DNA of 64,000 nucleotides from Candidatus Saccharicenans sp. GTDB lineage: Bacteria > Acidobacteriota > Aminicenantia > Aminicenantales > Saccharicenantaceae. Position 1 is the stretch's first letter, and each line of letters begins with the position of its first letter. The position numbers and the translations under genes were made by a program. Where the stretch lies: the NCBI GenBank assembly GCA_024653215.1, contig JANLFU010000002.1, forward strand, positions 266,447 through 330,446, written 5' to 3'. Below, one piece after another: positions 44,996-54,052 of the stretch. The notes under the pieces are model-generated. The model did not search any database, had not been told where the DNA came from, and worked only from the letters and a program-made list of their open reading frames with translations.

Positions 44996-46960
44996 TTATC
45001 TTCCGTGCTTTAAGACAAGAAAGAGCAGCTTTTTCTCCCGGGACGTCAGCTTCAACCGCCAGACCGGATGGCAACTTAAGCCCTGGGTAATTATTTCATA
45101 GTCTTTTTCCGATTGAGAAACTGTCTTGATCGGAAAGACCCAGATCTCCTGGGCCTCGGGAGCTTCGAGAACGAGTTCTCCTTCACGGAATTCCACCCGG
45201 TTGGTCCCGGCCCGAAATTCATTTTCAAAAAAGGCCAGGTTCCACTCCGAGGTCAGGGTCAGCTCCACCTCCTGCGGGGACAGGTTTTCGATTTCATAGA
45301 CAAACAGCAGGGCCCTGAGTCCCGGCCTGACCCGTTTGCACAACCTGAGCGGAATGGAGCCCGGGGCCAGTTTCACCTCTGCCTGCCTTTCCAGGACCAG
45401 GGTGTCATCTTCCAGGCTGGCCCTAAAAGGTTTTTCGATAAATTCACCCGGTTCCCTGAAGTAGGTCTCTTCGTACTCTTCATAACTTATCCCAGGATGG
45501 AGTATCCTTTCCAAAAAGGACAGCCGCCGGTAGTTATCGAATTTCAGCCACTTCTGGGCTTCGGGGGGCAGGGCCCGGCTGAGTTCGTGGATGGACTTGC
45601 CCTCCTGGTTTTCTCCATGAACAGTAGAGTGAAGATGGTAAAACTCCTGGCGCCTGGTCAGGACATCGGTCAAATTTAAGACCTGGTAGCGGTCGTCAAT
45701 CTCGGCAATGCCGCCTCCGTCATCGGGTTCTAGCCACAGGAAAAAGTAAGGCGACTTCAACAGGTATTCATCGTGGCCATCCAGGTCAAAATCAAGCCTT
45801 TCCCAGCCACTGAGGAAGGGGACCTTAAGCTCGGCCGAAATAAGCTTTTCATACACGGCCCTTCTCAGGTGGGGCAGATAGAGCCCGCCGAAAACCCCGT
45901 GCCAGTAGGCATCGTTGCACTGGGCCTGGTAAAGCTCTCTCCTGGCCTCCTGATCATCGCACTGGCTGACCTCGGCCGAAACCTGAAGCTGGCGGCAGCG
46001 CAGGTGGTGGCTTTCTGGATATTTCAGGGAAAAATCACGGTACAGCCCACCCCGCAGGAAACGGCGGGCGGCTGGCGGCAGGCTGTTCTTGAGCTGGATG
46101 AATTCCCGCTGGTCTTCAGGATTAAGTACCCATTCCATCATCTCTTCGTAGGAGGCCGGGGGCAGGTAGGCCCGGCCCAGTGGAGCCCTGTGCCGGAGAT
46201 ACTGGCCAAAGGTCATCATTTCCACCGGGTTGTTTTCCAGGAATTCCAGGAACTTAACCAGCCAGCCGTCTTCATAGACCCATTTGTCGGTTCCGGGCCA
46301 CAGCCCGAATTTTTCGCCGTCATCCCCGATGATGGCCGTGTCATTACCTTCATTCAATATTTTTTCAAAATAGGACTTGAGCTCGTCAAGCGACCTGAAA
46401 GGAATGTAATAACGAAGAGTCTTGTCTATCGGGAAAATGTTGAAGGCCAGTCCCTCGTCTTCGGTAATGTAATAACCATGGATGTTCTTGAGTCCGGCAT
46501 AGCGGAAATGTTCTTCATCGAGCAACGTGTAACGAAAACCGGCCCGGTGGAGCAGGCTGGCCAGGTGCGGTTCCCAGACCCTTTCGGTCAGCCACAGCCC
46601 CTCCGGCCTGACTCCAAAGGTCTCCTGCAGAAATTCGGACATAAGGGCCAGCTGGGCCAGCCGGTCTCGCTCCGGTATCTGGGTCAAAACCGGTTCATAA
46701 TAGCCGCCTCCCAGCAGCTCCAGCTGGCCTGAGTTCACCATGTTCCTGATGAGTTCCAGGCAGTCTTTTCTTTCCTTTAAAATGTAGTCCCAGAGAAAGC
46801 CTGAGAAATGAAGGGCGAACCGGAAGCGGGGAAAGCGGCTGACTGTTTCCAAAAAGGGGTAATAGGCCCGGTCAAAGGCCCGTCGGAAAACATCCGGAAA
46901 ATTACCCAGTGGTTGATGGTTGTGAACGGCAAAAAGAAAAATCAGTTTTTCCATGCTCAT
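44996..46960 (-). CDS. GH57 alpha-amylase / 4-alpha-glucanotransferase
   Basis: The protein begins 'LIFLFAVHNHQPLGNF', the start motif of the GH57 4-alpha-glucanotransferase/alpha-amylase group. The nucleophile Glu is in 'GLWLTERVWEP', and the catalytic Asp is in 'AIIGDDGEKFGLWPGTD'. The C-terminal 250 residues form the beta-sandwich (DUF1926-like) typical of the group. The length of 654 residues matches. It should cleave and re-join alpha-1,4-glucan. It overlaps the upstream GH57 gene by 4 bp; a second ATG six bases in is also possible. No signal peptide is present, so it acts in the cytoplasm. Confidence 0.93.
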   Translation of the reverse strand: MSMEKLIFLFAVHNHQPLGNFPDVFRRAFDRAYYPFLETVSRFPRFRFALHFSGFLWDYILKERKDCLELIRNMVNSGQLELLGGGYYEPVLTQIPERDRLAQLALMSEFLQETFGVRPEGLWLTERVWEPHLASLLHRAGFRYTLLDEEHFRYAGLKNIHGYYITEDEGLAFNIFPIDKTLRYYIPFRSLDELKSYFEKILNEGNDTAIIGDDGEKFGLWPGTDKWVYEDGWLVKFLEFLENNPVEMMTFGQYLRHRAPLGRAYLPPASYEEMMEWVLNPEDQREFIQLKNSLPPAARRFLRGGLYRDFSLKYPESHHLRCRQLQVSAEVSQCDDQEARRELYQAQCNDAYWHGVFGGLYLPHLRRAVYEKLISAELKVPFLSGWERLDFDLDGHDEYLLKSPYFFLWLEPDDGGGIAEIDDRYQVLNLTDVLTRRQEFYHLHSTVHGENQEGKSIHELSRALPPEAQKWLKFDNYRRLSFLERILHPGISYEEYEETYFREPGEFIEKPFRASLEDDTLVLERQAEVKLAPGSIPLRLCKRVRPGLRALLFVYEIENLSPQEVELTLTSEWNLAFFENEFRAGTNRVEFREGELVLEAPEAQEIWVFPIKTVSQSEKDYEIITQGLSCHPVWRLKLTSREKKLLFLVLKHGR

Positions 46961-48279
46961 TTCTCCCGGCTGGCGGCTTTTTCCAGGTAACTCGAAAACA
47001 GCAGGTCAAATTCTTTCTCCTCGGTCTCCCCTGCCCACCAGAACCAGTCCGAACCCTCGGCCACGGCCAGGTATTCAGAAAAACCTGATTGTTCTCTTTG
47101 CCTGGCCAGTCTCATCCAGGCCTGGACTTTTTCCGGGTGCCCGACCCACTTGAAGAAACTGCTCATCCAGGTCCCGGAGACGAGTTCCAGGGATTTGGCC
47201 GGCTGGTGTGTCTTGAGGTAATCTCCCGGCAGCACGGGCTGGAAGGTTCCGGAGGCTTTAATTTTCTCAAATAACGACCGTAGAAAATCTATCCCGTTAT
47301 CTTTGTAGGCACCCCAGGGATTTTCACCGTCGAGTATGATGGAACAGATAGCATCTTCTGGCACCACGGCGGCTCTCTTCTCCAGCTTTCTAAAGAAATC
47401 ATCAACGGCCCGTTCGGCCGGCCAGCGGTGGTATTCAAAACCGATCAGGTCAGAGAGTTCCCGGTCTCGGAAAAAGAGTTTTAGCCCCTCACAGTCATAG
47501 GGTTGATACAGGAGTGCCGGGTCCGGGCGGTGGTCCAGGCTTTTCCAGAGAAGATGTTCATCGGTCATGGCAAACTGGTAGCCGCTTCTGGCAATCAAGC
47601 CACAGGCCACCTGGCTCAGGGCTCCTTCCGAAGGCCATAGTCCGGCCGGCGCCAGTCCTAACACCTGGCTGAAGTACTCCCGGGCCCGGTCCAGGTGCCA
47701 GGTCGCGTCTTCCGGATGGGCGAATGACGGAAGGTCGGGGGCTTCGGGGCGGGCCTGGTCCAGGTCGGCCAGCAGCGGGAGCAGCGGATGATAGTAGGGG
47801 GTTACGGTCAGCTCCAGCAACCGGCTGGACTGGAGTTTCTGGAAATATGGCAGCAATCCAGTCAGTATATTCTTTCTCAGGTTCAAGAGCTCATCCCGGC
47901 TTTTCTCTTCGGGTCGGGCCAGTGGTGAAAAGAAATGCTCCAGCACCCGGCGCTGCAACCCGGCCAGCCTCGTTTCCTGGTGAAATTGAGGGAAAAATCT
48001 TCTTAGCCGGTCTGTTTCCTCCTGGCTCAGCTTTTCTGGTTCTTTATGCAGTGATTCCAGGACGGGGTCGACCGCCCGGCCCTGGGCGTAATCCAGGAGC
48101 TGTTCCAGGAGGCAGGGCACCAGGTTGATGGTGCAGGCGAACTCGGTTTCCTCCACTATTTTCAGCATCTGCCAGTAATTCCTGGTGGCATGGTAATTTA
48201 CCCAGGGCAGCAGGTAGACCTTTGAGTCCGGAAGGTGGTAGATGGGCTGGTGAAAATGCCAGACAAAGTTCAATCTCAT
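46957..48279 (-). CDS. GH57 glycoside hydrolase (amylopullulanase-like)
   Basis: The start 'MRLNFVWHFHQPIYHLP' contains the GH57 HxHQP motif. The nucleophile region is 'GLWPSEGALSQVAC', and the catalytic Asp is in 'CSIILDGENPWGAY'. At 440 residues it is a minimal catalytic domain of the amylopullulanase-like subgroup. The ribosome site 'AAGGAG' is clear. It follows the M28 peptidase gene by 1 bp and overlaps the next GH57 by 4 bp. Activity on alpha-1,4 or alpha-1,6 bonds of glycogen is inferred. There is no signal peptide. Confidence 0.9.
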   Translation of the reverse strand: MRLNFVWHFHQPIYHLPDSKVYLLPWVNYHATRNYWQMLKIVEETEFACTINLVPCLLEQLLDYAQGRAVDPVLESLHKEPEKLSQEETDRLRRFFPQFHQETRLAGLQRRVLEHFFSPLARPEEKSRDELLNLRKNILTGLLPYFQKLQSSRLLELTVTPYYHPLLPLLADLDQARPEAPDLPSFAHPEDATWHLDRAREYFSQVLGLAPAGLWPSEGALSQVACGLIARSGYQFAMTDEHLLWKSLDHRPDPALLYQPYDCEGLKLFFRDRELSDLIGFEYHRWPAERAVDDFFRKLEKRAAVVPEDAICSIILDGENPWGAYKDNGIDFLRSLFEKIKASGTFQPVLPGDYLKTHQPAKSLELVSGTWMSSFFKWVGHPEKVQAWMRLARQREQSGFSEYLAVAEGSDWFWWAGETEEKEFDLLFSSYLEKAASREK

Positions 48280-48280
48280 T

Positions 48281-49717
48281 TCAGACTCCTTGCTCGGCCA
48301 GGAAGTAGATTACCATGGCCAGTATTACCGCCTGAAGTTCCAGCTCCCGCGGATGCACCGCTTCCGGCACATCGAGGGCGCTGTGGTGGTAATCAAAATA
48401 ACGCTGCGATTCGGGAATAAGACCGCCGAGGATTGTGCCCTTTTCTCGCAGGGGAGCAATGTCCACTCCCCCGCCGCCGGTTCTGATCCAGTTTATGCCC
48501 AGGGGGCCCAGGTAAGCCAGTAACGGCTTGAGCCTGTCGGCCAGGCTTTCCAGGCTGAAGGCCAGGCCAACCGGGGCTGCTCCTCCCCTATCCTGTTCAA
48601 TGGCCACCAGGTGCTTTTCCTGCTTCCTGTGGTCGGAGGCGGCATAGGCCCGACCCCCGGTTCCTCCAAATTCCTCGTCCATGAACATAACTGCCCGAAT
48701 TGTTCTTTTTGGCTTCAGCCCGGTTTCTTTTATCAACCGGAGCACTTCGATGGCCACGGCGCAGCCGGCGGCATCATCGTGGGCCCCGGGGCCGAGGTCC
48801 CAGCTATCGAGATGGCCGCCTATGAGAATTATCTCATCCGGAAACTCGGAGCCGGTCAGCTGCCCGATGACGTTGGCCGAAGTCACCGGCTCTTCCTGGC
48901 GACAGTTCGTCCTCAACCATACCTTCAGTTCCGGATCGGTCTGCAGCCAGTGGTGCAGCAGTTCGGCCCCGGCCGTGCTTACGGCTGCAGCCGGAATTCT
49001 TGGTGCCCGGTCGTCGTATTCCATCAACCCGGTGTGGGGATTTTGATCGACCCTGAAGGTCATGGACCTGATCAGAACTGCCCGGGCTCCGTAACGGGCC
49101 GCTTCCGAGGCTCCCCGGACCCGGAATTGGGCAGCCCGGCCGTAGGCAGCAAAAGGCTCGACCACCGTCCTGTCCATGGGCACGTTGTAAAAAACTATCC
49201 GGCCGGGAACAATGTCCTTCAGGGCCGACAATTCCTCAAAACTACGAACCTCAACCACCCCCGCTTCCACCCCGTTGACCGGAGTACCGAGGCTGTTGCC
49301 CAGGGCACAGATACTTAGGGCCTGAGTGCCCAGTTTCGAGCTTCGGACCATGGCTTCTTCGGCCTGTCCCCTGACCCAGCGCTGAACCTTGACCGGCTCG
49401 GTCCAGACCCGGTCGAACCCCTGCTCTGCCATAAGACTGGCGGTCAGCTCCACCGCCCGGTCGGCCTCGGGGCTCCCGGTCAGACGACCGCCGATTGAAG
49501 TAATCTGCTTGAGAAATTCGTAGGCCTTTTCCTGTCGCAGGCCCAGGTCCTTTATGGATTCAAATTTTTGCAGAAGCTCCGGCCGCAGGGCTGGCGGCAA
49601 GCTTCTGTCCCGAGCCTGTGGCTTACAGCCTGATAGCCACAGCAGAGGCAGGGTACAGATTAGCAAATAGAAGCTATTTAATCTTTTCTCTGCTTTTCCT
49701 GTTAGAGTTCTTTTCAT
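48281..49717 (-). CDS. M28 family metallopeptidase lipoprotein (carboxypeptidase Q-like)
   Basis: The N-terminal 'LLWLSGCKPQ' is a lipobox, so Cys should be lipidated and the protein exported. A PA-type insert lies around residues 130-220. Zinc-binding residues are visible in 'GGHLDSWDLGPGAHDDAAG', 'MDEEFGGTG' and the late His of 'FDYHHSALDV'. This arrangement matches M28 peptidases close to carboxypeptidase Q, which hydrolyse dipeptides. The length is 478 residues. The start lies 44 bp inside the preceding phosphoesterase gene, with no clear ribosome site. Confidence 0.9.
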   Translation of the reverse strand: MKRTLTGKAEKRLNSFYLLICTLPLLWLSGCKPQARDRSLPPALRPELLQKFESIKDLGLRQEKAYEFLKQITSIGGRLTGSPEADRAVELTASLMAEQGFDRVWTEPVKVQRWVRGQAEEAMVRSSKLGTQALSICALGNSLGTPVNGVEAGVVEVRSFEELSALKDIVPGRIVFYNVPMDRTVVEPFAAYGRAAQFRVRGASEAARYGARAVLIRSMTFRVDQNPHTGLMEYDDRAPRIPAAAVSTAGAELLHHWLQTDPELKVWLRTNCRQEEPVTSANVIGQLTGSEFPDEIILIGGHLDSWDLGPGAHDDAAGCAVAIEVLRLIKETGLKPKRTIRAVMFMDEEFGGTGGRAYAASDHRKQEKHLVAIEQDRGGAAPVGLAFSLESLADRLKPLLAYLGPLGINWIRTGGGGVDIAPLREKGTILGGLIPESQRYFDYHHSALDVPEAVHPRELELQAVILAMVIYFLAEQGV

Positions 49718-50144
49718 TTTTTAATCCGGCTTTTTCCTGGTTCTTGTTTCTGAAAAATAGCCACAGGTTTTCTTTACCTTGCCTGCGGTCTTTTATGCGG
49801 ACAAGAGTATAAACGCCACGCAATTTCTTTCCCTGGATCAGTATTTCTCTGAGGTCTTGATCCCGGTGAAGCGGTTGATAGGTTCCCCGGTCCCAGATTT
49901 CCACCCGGCCCGCACCGTATTCGCCTTCGGGGATTGAGCCTTCAAAATCTTCATATCCCAGGGGGTGATCTTCCACCTCGACGGCCAGTCGTTTTTCGGC
50001 ACCGGTGGTCGGGGGTTCCTTGGGCAGGGCCCAGCTCTTCAGCACACCGTTTTCCTCCAGCCTGAGGTCATAATGGAGGCGGGAGGCCAGGTGTTTTTGA
50101 ATTACGTAGATAAGTCCTGGTTCTTTTTTGGTCTGCCGGTTCAC
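49674..50144 (-). CDS. stand-alone LigD-type 3'-phosphoesterase domain protein
   Basis: The 156-residue protein matches the phosphoesterase domain of bacterial DNA ligase D: 'FVIQKHLASRLHYDLRLE' (here 'YVIQKHLASRLHYDLRLE'), 'SWALPKEPP', 'VEVEDHPLGYEDFEGSIP' and 'GEYGAGRVEIWDRG'. The His and Asp residues that bind Mn in the LigD PE domain are kept. The family removes 3'-phosphate or ribonucleotide ends during non-homologous end joining. No ligase, polymerase or Ku gene is nearby. A Lys/Asn/Ser-rich tail follows the domain. Confidence 0.9.
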   Translation of the reverse strand: MNRQTKKEPGLIYVIQKHLASRLHYDLRLEENGVLKSWALPKEPPTTGAEKRLAVEVEDHPLGYEDFEGSIPEGEYGAGRVEIWDRGTYQPLHRDQDLREILIQGKKLRGVYTLVRIKDRRQGKENLWLFFRNKNQEKAGLKNEKNSNRKSREKIK

Positions 50145-50176
50145 GGAAGCTGCCAGACTGATTTCCTTGAAGCGGA

Positions 50177-51259
50177 TTATCTATGCAGGAAACAACGTTC
50201 GCAGTCAACTTCTCCTGGTCTGCGCGTTACCATCATCACCAGGCCGAGCTCATCAGCCCTGGCGATGACCTCCTGGTCCTTGACCGAGCCCAGGGGATAG
50301 ATGATGCCGGTAATCCCATGGCCAGCAGCCAGCTCCACCACGTCCGGGAAGGGCATGAAGGCGTCAGAAGCCAGGACACAACCCAGCGGGCCATAGCCAC
50401 GACGGGACAGCCGGATGGCGTCTTCGGCCGCATCGATGCGGCTGCGCTGGCCTGAACCGATGCCATGAATTTTGTCTTCGGTCCCGATGACTATGGCATT
50501 GGACCTGGTATAACAGGCCACCGTCCAGCACAGCAGGGCGGCCCGCAGCTCGCGGTCATCGGGTTTTTTCTTCGAAACGACATCGATGAAATCCGGGGAG
50601 ACGATGCGGGAATTGAATCTCTTTTGAACGAGCAGGCCTCCGGCCACTCTCTTTATTTCCAGCCCGTTATCAAGGGAAGGCTGGTCCAAGTAGGCTCCCA
50701 TTTTTACCACCCTGAGAACTTTCCTGGTGGCCAGGACTTCCAGGGCTTCGGGGCTGAAGTCCGGGGCATAGACCACTTCGATATTTCTGGGGCTTTCCAC
50801 CAGCAGGCGGGCCAGGTCGGCCTCCACCCGGAAGTTGAAAACGTCAACGCTGCCAAAGTTGGACAGCGGGTCGGTCTGCCAGGCCTTCTGAAAGGCCTCC
50901 AGGCCGGTGGCGGCCAGGGCCACCCCGCTCGGCATCTCGTGCTTGATGATAACGGCCACGGCCTGCCCTGGAAAGACCTCGGTTAATTTCTTGGCCAGGC
51001 GCTGCCCCAGGTCCATGTCGCCGACGTTGATGTAACTCAGGCCCTTGGTTCCTTCCTGCAACACTTCCATGGTGGCCATGTTGGGACCTGAGGCCCCCTC
51101 TTCCTGGTAGAAAGCCGCCGGGTAACCGGGGTTCTCACCGTAGCGCATTGAAATCTTCTTGGTAAAGCGGGTGTCTCCCACCATAAGAGAAGATGGGAAA
51201 TCTTCGCTGACCTTGGTCTGGTATTGGGTTCGGGCCGTTCTCTGGTCCTTGGTCTCCAT
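50177..51259 (-). CDS. AICAR formyltransferase (stand-alone PurH C-terminal-type domain)
   Basis: The protein contains 'MRYGENPGYPAAFY', 'VIIKHEMPSGVAL' (catalytic Lys-His) and 'SDAFMPFPDVVELAA', all typical of the AICAR transformylase part of PurH. It transfers formyl from 10-formyl-THF to AICAR in purine synthesis. The PurH IMP cyclohydrolase domain is absent; that activity is supplied by the upstream gene. I chose the ATG at 51259 because 'AAGGA' is 7 bp upstream; the track start at 51274 has no ribosome site. The C-terminus has an odd Cys-rich end 'DCERCFLHR'. Confidence 0.9.
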   Translation of the reverse strand: METKDQRTARTQYQTKVSEDFPSSLMVGDTRFTKKISMRYGENPGYPAAFYQEEGASGPNMATMEVLQEGTKGLSYINVGDMDLGQRLAKKLTEVFPGQAVAVIIKHEMPSGVALAATGLEAFQKAWQTDPLSNFGSVDVFNFRVEADLARLLVESPRNIEVVYAPDFSPEALEVLATRKVLRVVKMGAYLDQPSLDNGLEIKRVAGGLLVQKRFNSRIVSPDFIDVVSKKKPDDRELRAALLCWTVACYTRSNAIVIGTEDKIHGIGSGQRSRIDAAEDAIRLSRRGYGPLGCVLASDAFMPFPDVVELAAGHGITGIIYPLGSVKDQEVIARADELGLVMMVTRRPGEVDCERCFLHR

Positions 51260-51263
51260 TTTA

Positions 51264-51998
51264 TTATCCTTCATGTTTGTTGATTATTTTTATTTCCTGG
51301 ATCTGGCCGTCGTGAACCGAGGCCCGCAGGGCGGCCAGGGCCACCCGGAAATCGGCTTTGCCCGGCGCCGGGGCCAGCGAGTTGAAAACACCCTCGGCCA
51401 CCTCTTCGGCCGTTCTGCCTGCCATTTCCAGGGAAATGGGTTCACCGAAAAATGAGGGCAACGGGTCGACGTTGATACCCATGTAGGTCATAACCAGCCA
51501 GCCTTTACCGGGAACAAGGGGCAGTTCGAAATAATTCCTGATGACCGAGCCGTATTCTCCCCTTCTGATGACGCTCATGGCCAGGTTAAACCCGCCGCCA
51601 AAGGCCAGGCTGATCCGCGGGGTAAAAATGGGATCATCCGGTTCATATTTCCAGTCTTTAAGGGCCCTGACCAGGGCCAGTAACGGCTGGTGAACTGCTT
51701 CCAGCTGGCCCATGATGTCGGTGGTATGCTTGCCGTTGGAAACGACCAGGCCGGCGGAAGAATACATTATGGCCGGGTAGATCAGGAGCTCAGGCTTTCC
51801 GGTAAGTATCACCTGGGGGTCGGTGGGCTCCACCCAGATGCTGTTTTCCTTCTTTACCAGGCGCCGGGCCTGGCTGGCCGGAGAACGTCCGGTCAGGCCG
51901 TAGACCAGGCAGACCTCATCGCCTTCCTTGAACTGTCCGGCGATGATGAATCGGCCCGGGTATTCCAGGCCACTGAGATAGGTTGTTTGCTTGTCCAT
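51264..51998 (-). CDS. PurO-type IMP cyclohydrolase
   Basis: The 244-residue protein has landmarks of the archaeal-type IMP cyclohydrolase family: 'LEYPGRFIIAGQF', 'LIYPAIMYSSAGLVVSNGKHT', 'PIFTPRISLAFGGG' and 'TYMGINVDPLPSFFGEP'. It closes FAICAR to IMP, the last step of purine ring synthesis. It lies 4 bp before the AICAR formyltransferase gene, so the pair replaces bifunctional PurH. The ribosome site is 'CAGGTG', 7 bp upstream. Confidence 0.9.
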   Translation of the reverse strand: MDKQTTYLSGLEYPGRFIIAGQFKEGDEVCLVYGLTGRSPASQARRLVKKENSIWVEPTDPQVILTGKPELLIYPAIMYSSAGLVVSNGKHTTDIMGQLEAVHQPLLALVRALKDWKYEPDDPIFTPRISLAFGGGFNLAMSVIRRGEYGSVIRNYFELPLVPGKGWLVMTYMGINVDPLPSFFGEPISLEMAGRTAEEVAEGVFNSLAPAPGKADFRVALAALRASVHDGQIQEIKIINKHEG

Positions 51999-52119
51999 TG
52001 TTTTTCACCTGTTAGATATCATACCCTTTTCTGATAGTCAAGAAAAGCTGTCCGGAGCCCGACCCTTGTTTTAATTCCAACGGCTGGTAAAATACCATTT
52101 ATTGAGAAAGGTTACCTGG

Positions 52120-52518
52120 ATGAGATTTGACAGGCGCTGGCTGTATTTTTCTCCGGCCGTTTTCTACTGTGGCCTTATATTTTTCATGTCAAGCCGCACC
52201 CTGAAATTAAAGTTCGGCCTGGTCTTCTGGGACAAAGGAGCCCACTGGCTGGAGTTCGTGGGCCTGGGCTTCCTGCTGGCCCTCGGCTTTTTCCATAACC
52301 TGCCAGGCCTGCCCTTTCTCAGGGCCTACCTGACCTTCATGACCGGGATTTCCATCGGCCTGCTGGACGAGCTGCACCAGAGCCTGGTTCCGGGAAGACA
52401 ATGCGACTGGAAGGACTGGGTGGCCGATATGATCGGAGTCCTGGTGGGATTGGCCGTCTTCTGGCTGATTTTTCTGAAAAAAGAGCAGCGGGCAGAAAAA
52501 TCAGGCCAGCACTCTTAG
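52120..52518 (+). CDS. VanZ family membrane protein
   Basis: The 132-residue product begins at the ATG at 52120, preceded by 'AAAGG'; the track start is a TTG upstream. It has four membrane segments and the VanZ landmarks 'FFMSSRTLKL', 'DKGAHWLEFVGLGFLLALG' and 'LLDELHQSLVPGRQCDWKD'. VanZ-like proteins are named for a teicoplanin-resistance gene, but most have no known role. Its 3' end overlaps the LOG gene by 4 bp tail to tail. Confidence 0.88.
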   Translation: MRFDRRWLYFSPAVFYCGLIFFMSSRTLKLKFGLVFWDKGAHWLEFVGLGFLLALGFFHNLPGLPFLRAYLTFMTGISIGLLDELHQSLVPGRQCDWKDWVADMIGVLVGLAVFWLIFLKKEQRAEKSGQHS

Positions 52519-53261
52519 TGCATTTCGGGCAGGCACTTTTTCAGGTAGTTAAAGGTTTCCTGGGGCGAAGAAAATACTGAAAATAGCCTGACGTCTTCCT
52601 CGGTGATGGCCCCGCAGTCAACCAGCGCCCGGAAATTGAGCACCTTATCCCAGTATTCTTTTCCGTAGAGAATTAACAGCACTTCCTTTCGGGATACCTT
52701 CCCGGTCTGGAGAAGGGTGATGATCTCAAAGAACTCGTCCAGGGTGCCAAAACCTCCGGGGAAGGCAATGACCGCCTTGGCCTTGTACATCAGCCAGAAT
52801 TTTCTCATGAAGAAATAATGAAAGGTAAAATTCAATTCGGGTGTTATGTAGGGATTGGGTAGCTGGGGCTGCGGCAGCGAAATGTTCATGCCGATACTCT
52901 TGCCGCCAGCCCGGGTGGCCCCGCGGTTAGCCGCCTCCATGATACCCGGACCGCCACCGGTGCAGATAACGTACTTTCTACCCTTGGGTTTGATGTTCAT
53001 GCCCCACTTGGTAATCCGGTAGGCCAGCTCCTCGGCTTCCCAGTAATACCTGTGCAGGATGGAGTCGGAACTGGCCGGGCTGGCCTTGGCCGAGCCCAGG
53101 AAAAGGATGGTGCTTTCCACCTTCAGCTTTTCCAGCCTGGCCATGGGCCAGACGTACTCACTGAGTATTCTCAGAGTTCTGCCTTCCTGGGATTCCAGGA
53201 ATTCCAGGTCGCGGTAAGGGGATTCCGGCATTTCCAGCTTTCTCGTTTCGATTTTCTTCAT
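52515..53261 (-). CDS. LOG family nucleotide phosphoribohydrolase (TIGR00730-like)
   Basis: The motif 'CTGGGPGIMEAANRGA' and the active-site 'PGGFGTLDEFFE' define the LOG (lonely guy) family, often misnamed lysine decarboxylase. LOG proteins hydrolyse nucleoside 5'-monophosphates to base and ribose-5-phosphate. I chose the ATG at 53261, with 'AGGAG' 6 bp upstream, giving 248 residues; the track ORF starts 102 bp earlier. The N-terminal extension of about 50 residues before the core fold is typical of the longer bacterial subgroup. Confidence 0.92.
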   Translation of the reverse strand: MKKIETRKLEMPESPYRDLEFLESQEGRTLRILSEYVWPMARLEKLKVESTILFLGSAKASPASSDSILHRYYWEAEELAYRITKWGMNIKPKGRKYVICTGGGPGIMEAANRGATRAGGKSIGMNISLPQPQLPNPYITPELNFTFHYFFMRKFWLMYKAKAVIAFPGGFGTLDEFFEIITLLQTGKVSRKEVLLILYGKEYWDKVLNFRALVDCGAITEEDVRLFSVFSSPQETFNYLKKCLPEMH

Positions 53262-53374
53262 CCTCAACTCCTGCGGACTTCTGATTTGGTTAGAACAAAT
53301 CAATTTTTGCCCGATTTTTGCCAAGTTGTCAATCAGTTTGAAATTCGGGGCCGAGACTGGCAAAATAGGGCTGG

Positions 53375-54013
53375 ATGAAAAAATCGTTCTTTGTGCCTCT
53401 GCTGATTTTATCGGCTGCCTTCTATTCCTGCCGGCCTTCCCGGCCGGAAGTCAGCCCGCCGCCTGCCGGCTTTGTGGAGACAGGTATAGCTTCGTGGTAT
53501 GGACAGGAGTTCCATGGCCGCCCGACCTCCAGCCGGGAAATCTATGACCAGAATGACCTGACCGCCGCCCATCCCACTCTTCCCTTTGGAACCATGGTGC
53601 TGGTTACCAACCTGGAAAACGGGCGCCAGGTTACGGTCCGGATAAATGACCGCGGGCCTTTTGTCAAGGGACGCATCATCGACCTGTCCTACGCCGCGGC
53701 TCGCATGCTGGGAATGGTCGGCCCGGGTACAGCCCGGGTCAGGCTTGAAGTCACCGGGTATGCACCGCCCGCGGTGGAACCCAGGTCCGGTGCTTATGTT
53801 CTCCAGGTTGGTTCTTTCGCGGTTGAGGAGAATGCCCGCAACCTTTTCCAGAAATTACAGAAAGAATTCCCCGGCGTTTATCTTTCCTCGTTTCAAACCA
53901 ACGGCCGGATTTTTCACCGGGTCCGCCTCCGGGTAACAACCGAGATTGAGGCCAGAGAGCTGGCCGAGAAGCTTTCGGCTGCCGGTTATCCGGTTCTGCT
54001 TCTTCGAGAATAG
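53375..54013 (+). CDS. rlpA: RlpA-like septal ring lytic transglycosylase lipoprotein with SPOR domain
   Basis: The N-terminus 'LLILSAAFYSCRPS' is a lipoprotein signal. The double-psi beta-barrel domain has 'GIASWYGQEFHGRPTSS', 'LPFGTMVLVTNL' and 'VRINDRGPFVKGRIIDLS', the RlpA signature. The C-terminal SPOR domain (about residues 140-210) starts 'AYVLQVGSFAVEENA' and binds denuded glycan at the septum. The family cleaves naked peptidoglycan strands. The 212-residue length is normal. It stands alone between converging and diverging genes. Confidence 0.93.
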   Translation: MKKSFFVPLLILSAAFYSCRPSRPEVSPPPAGFVETGIASWYGQEFHGRPTSSREIYDQNDLTAAHPTLPFGTMVLVTNLENGRQVTVRINDRGPFVKGRIIDLSYAAARMLGMVGPGTARVRLEVTGYAPPAVEPRSGAYVLQVGSFAVEENARNLFQKLQKEFPGVYLSSFQTNGRIFHRVRLRVTTEIEARELAEKLSAAGYPVLLLRE

Positions 54014-54052
54014 CGACCGCTTGGCTCTGGAAAGACAGGGTCTTCAGGCTGC

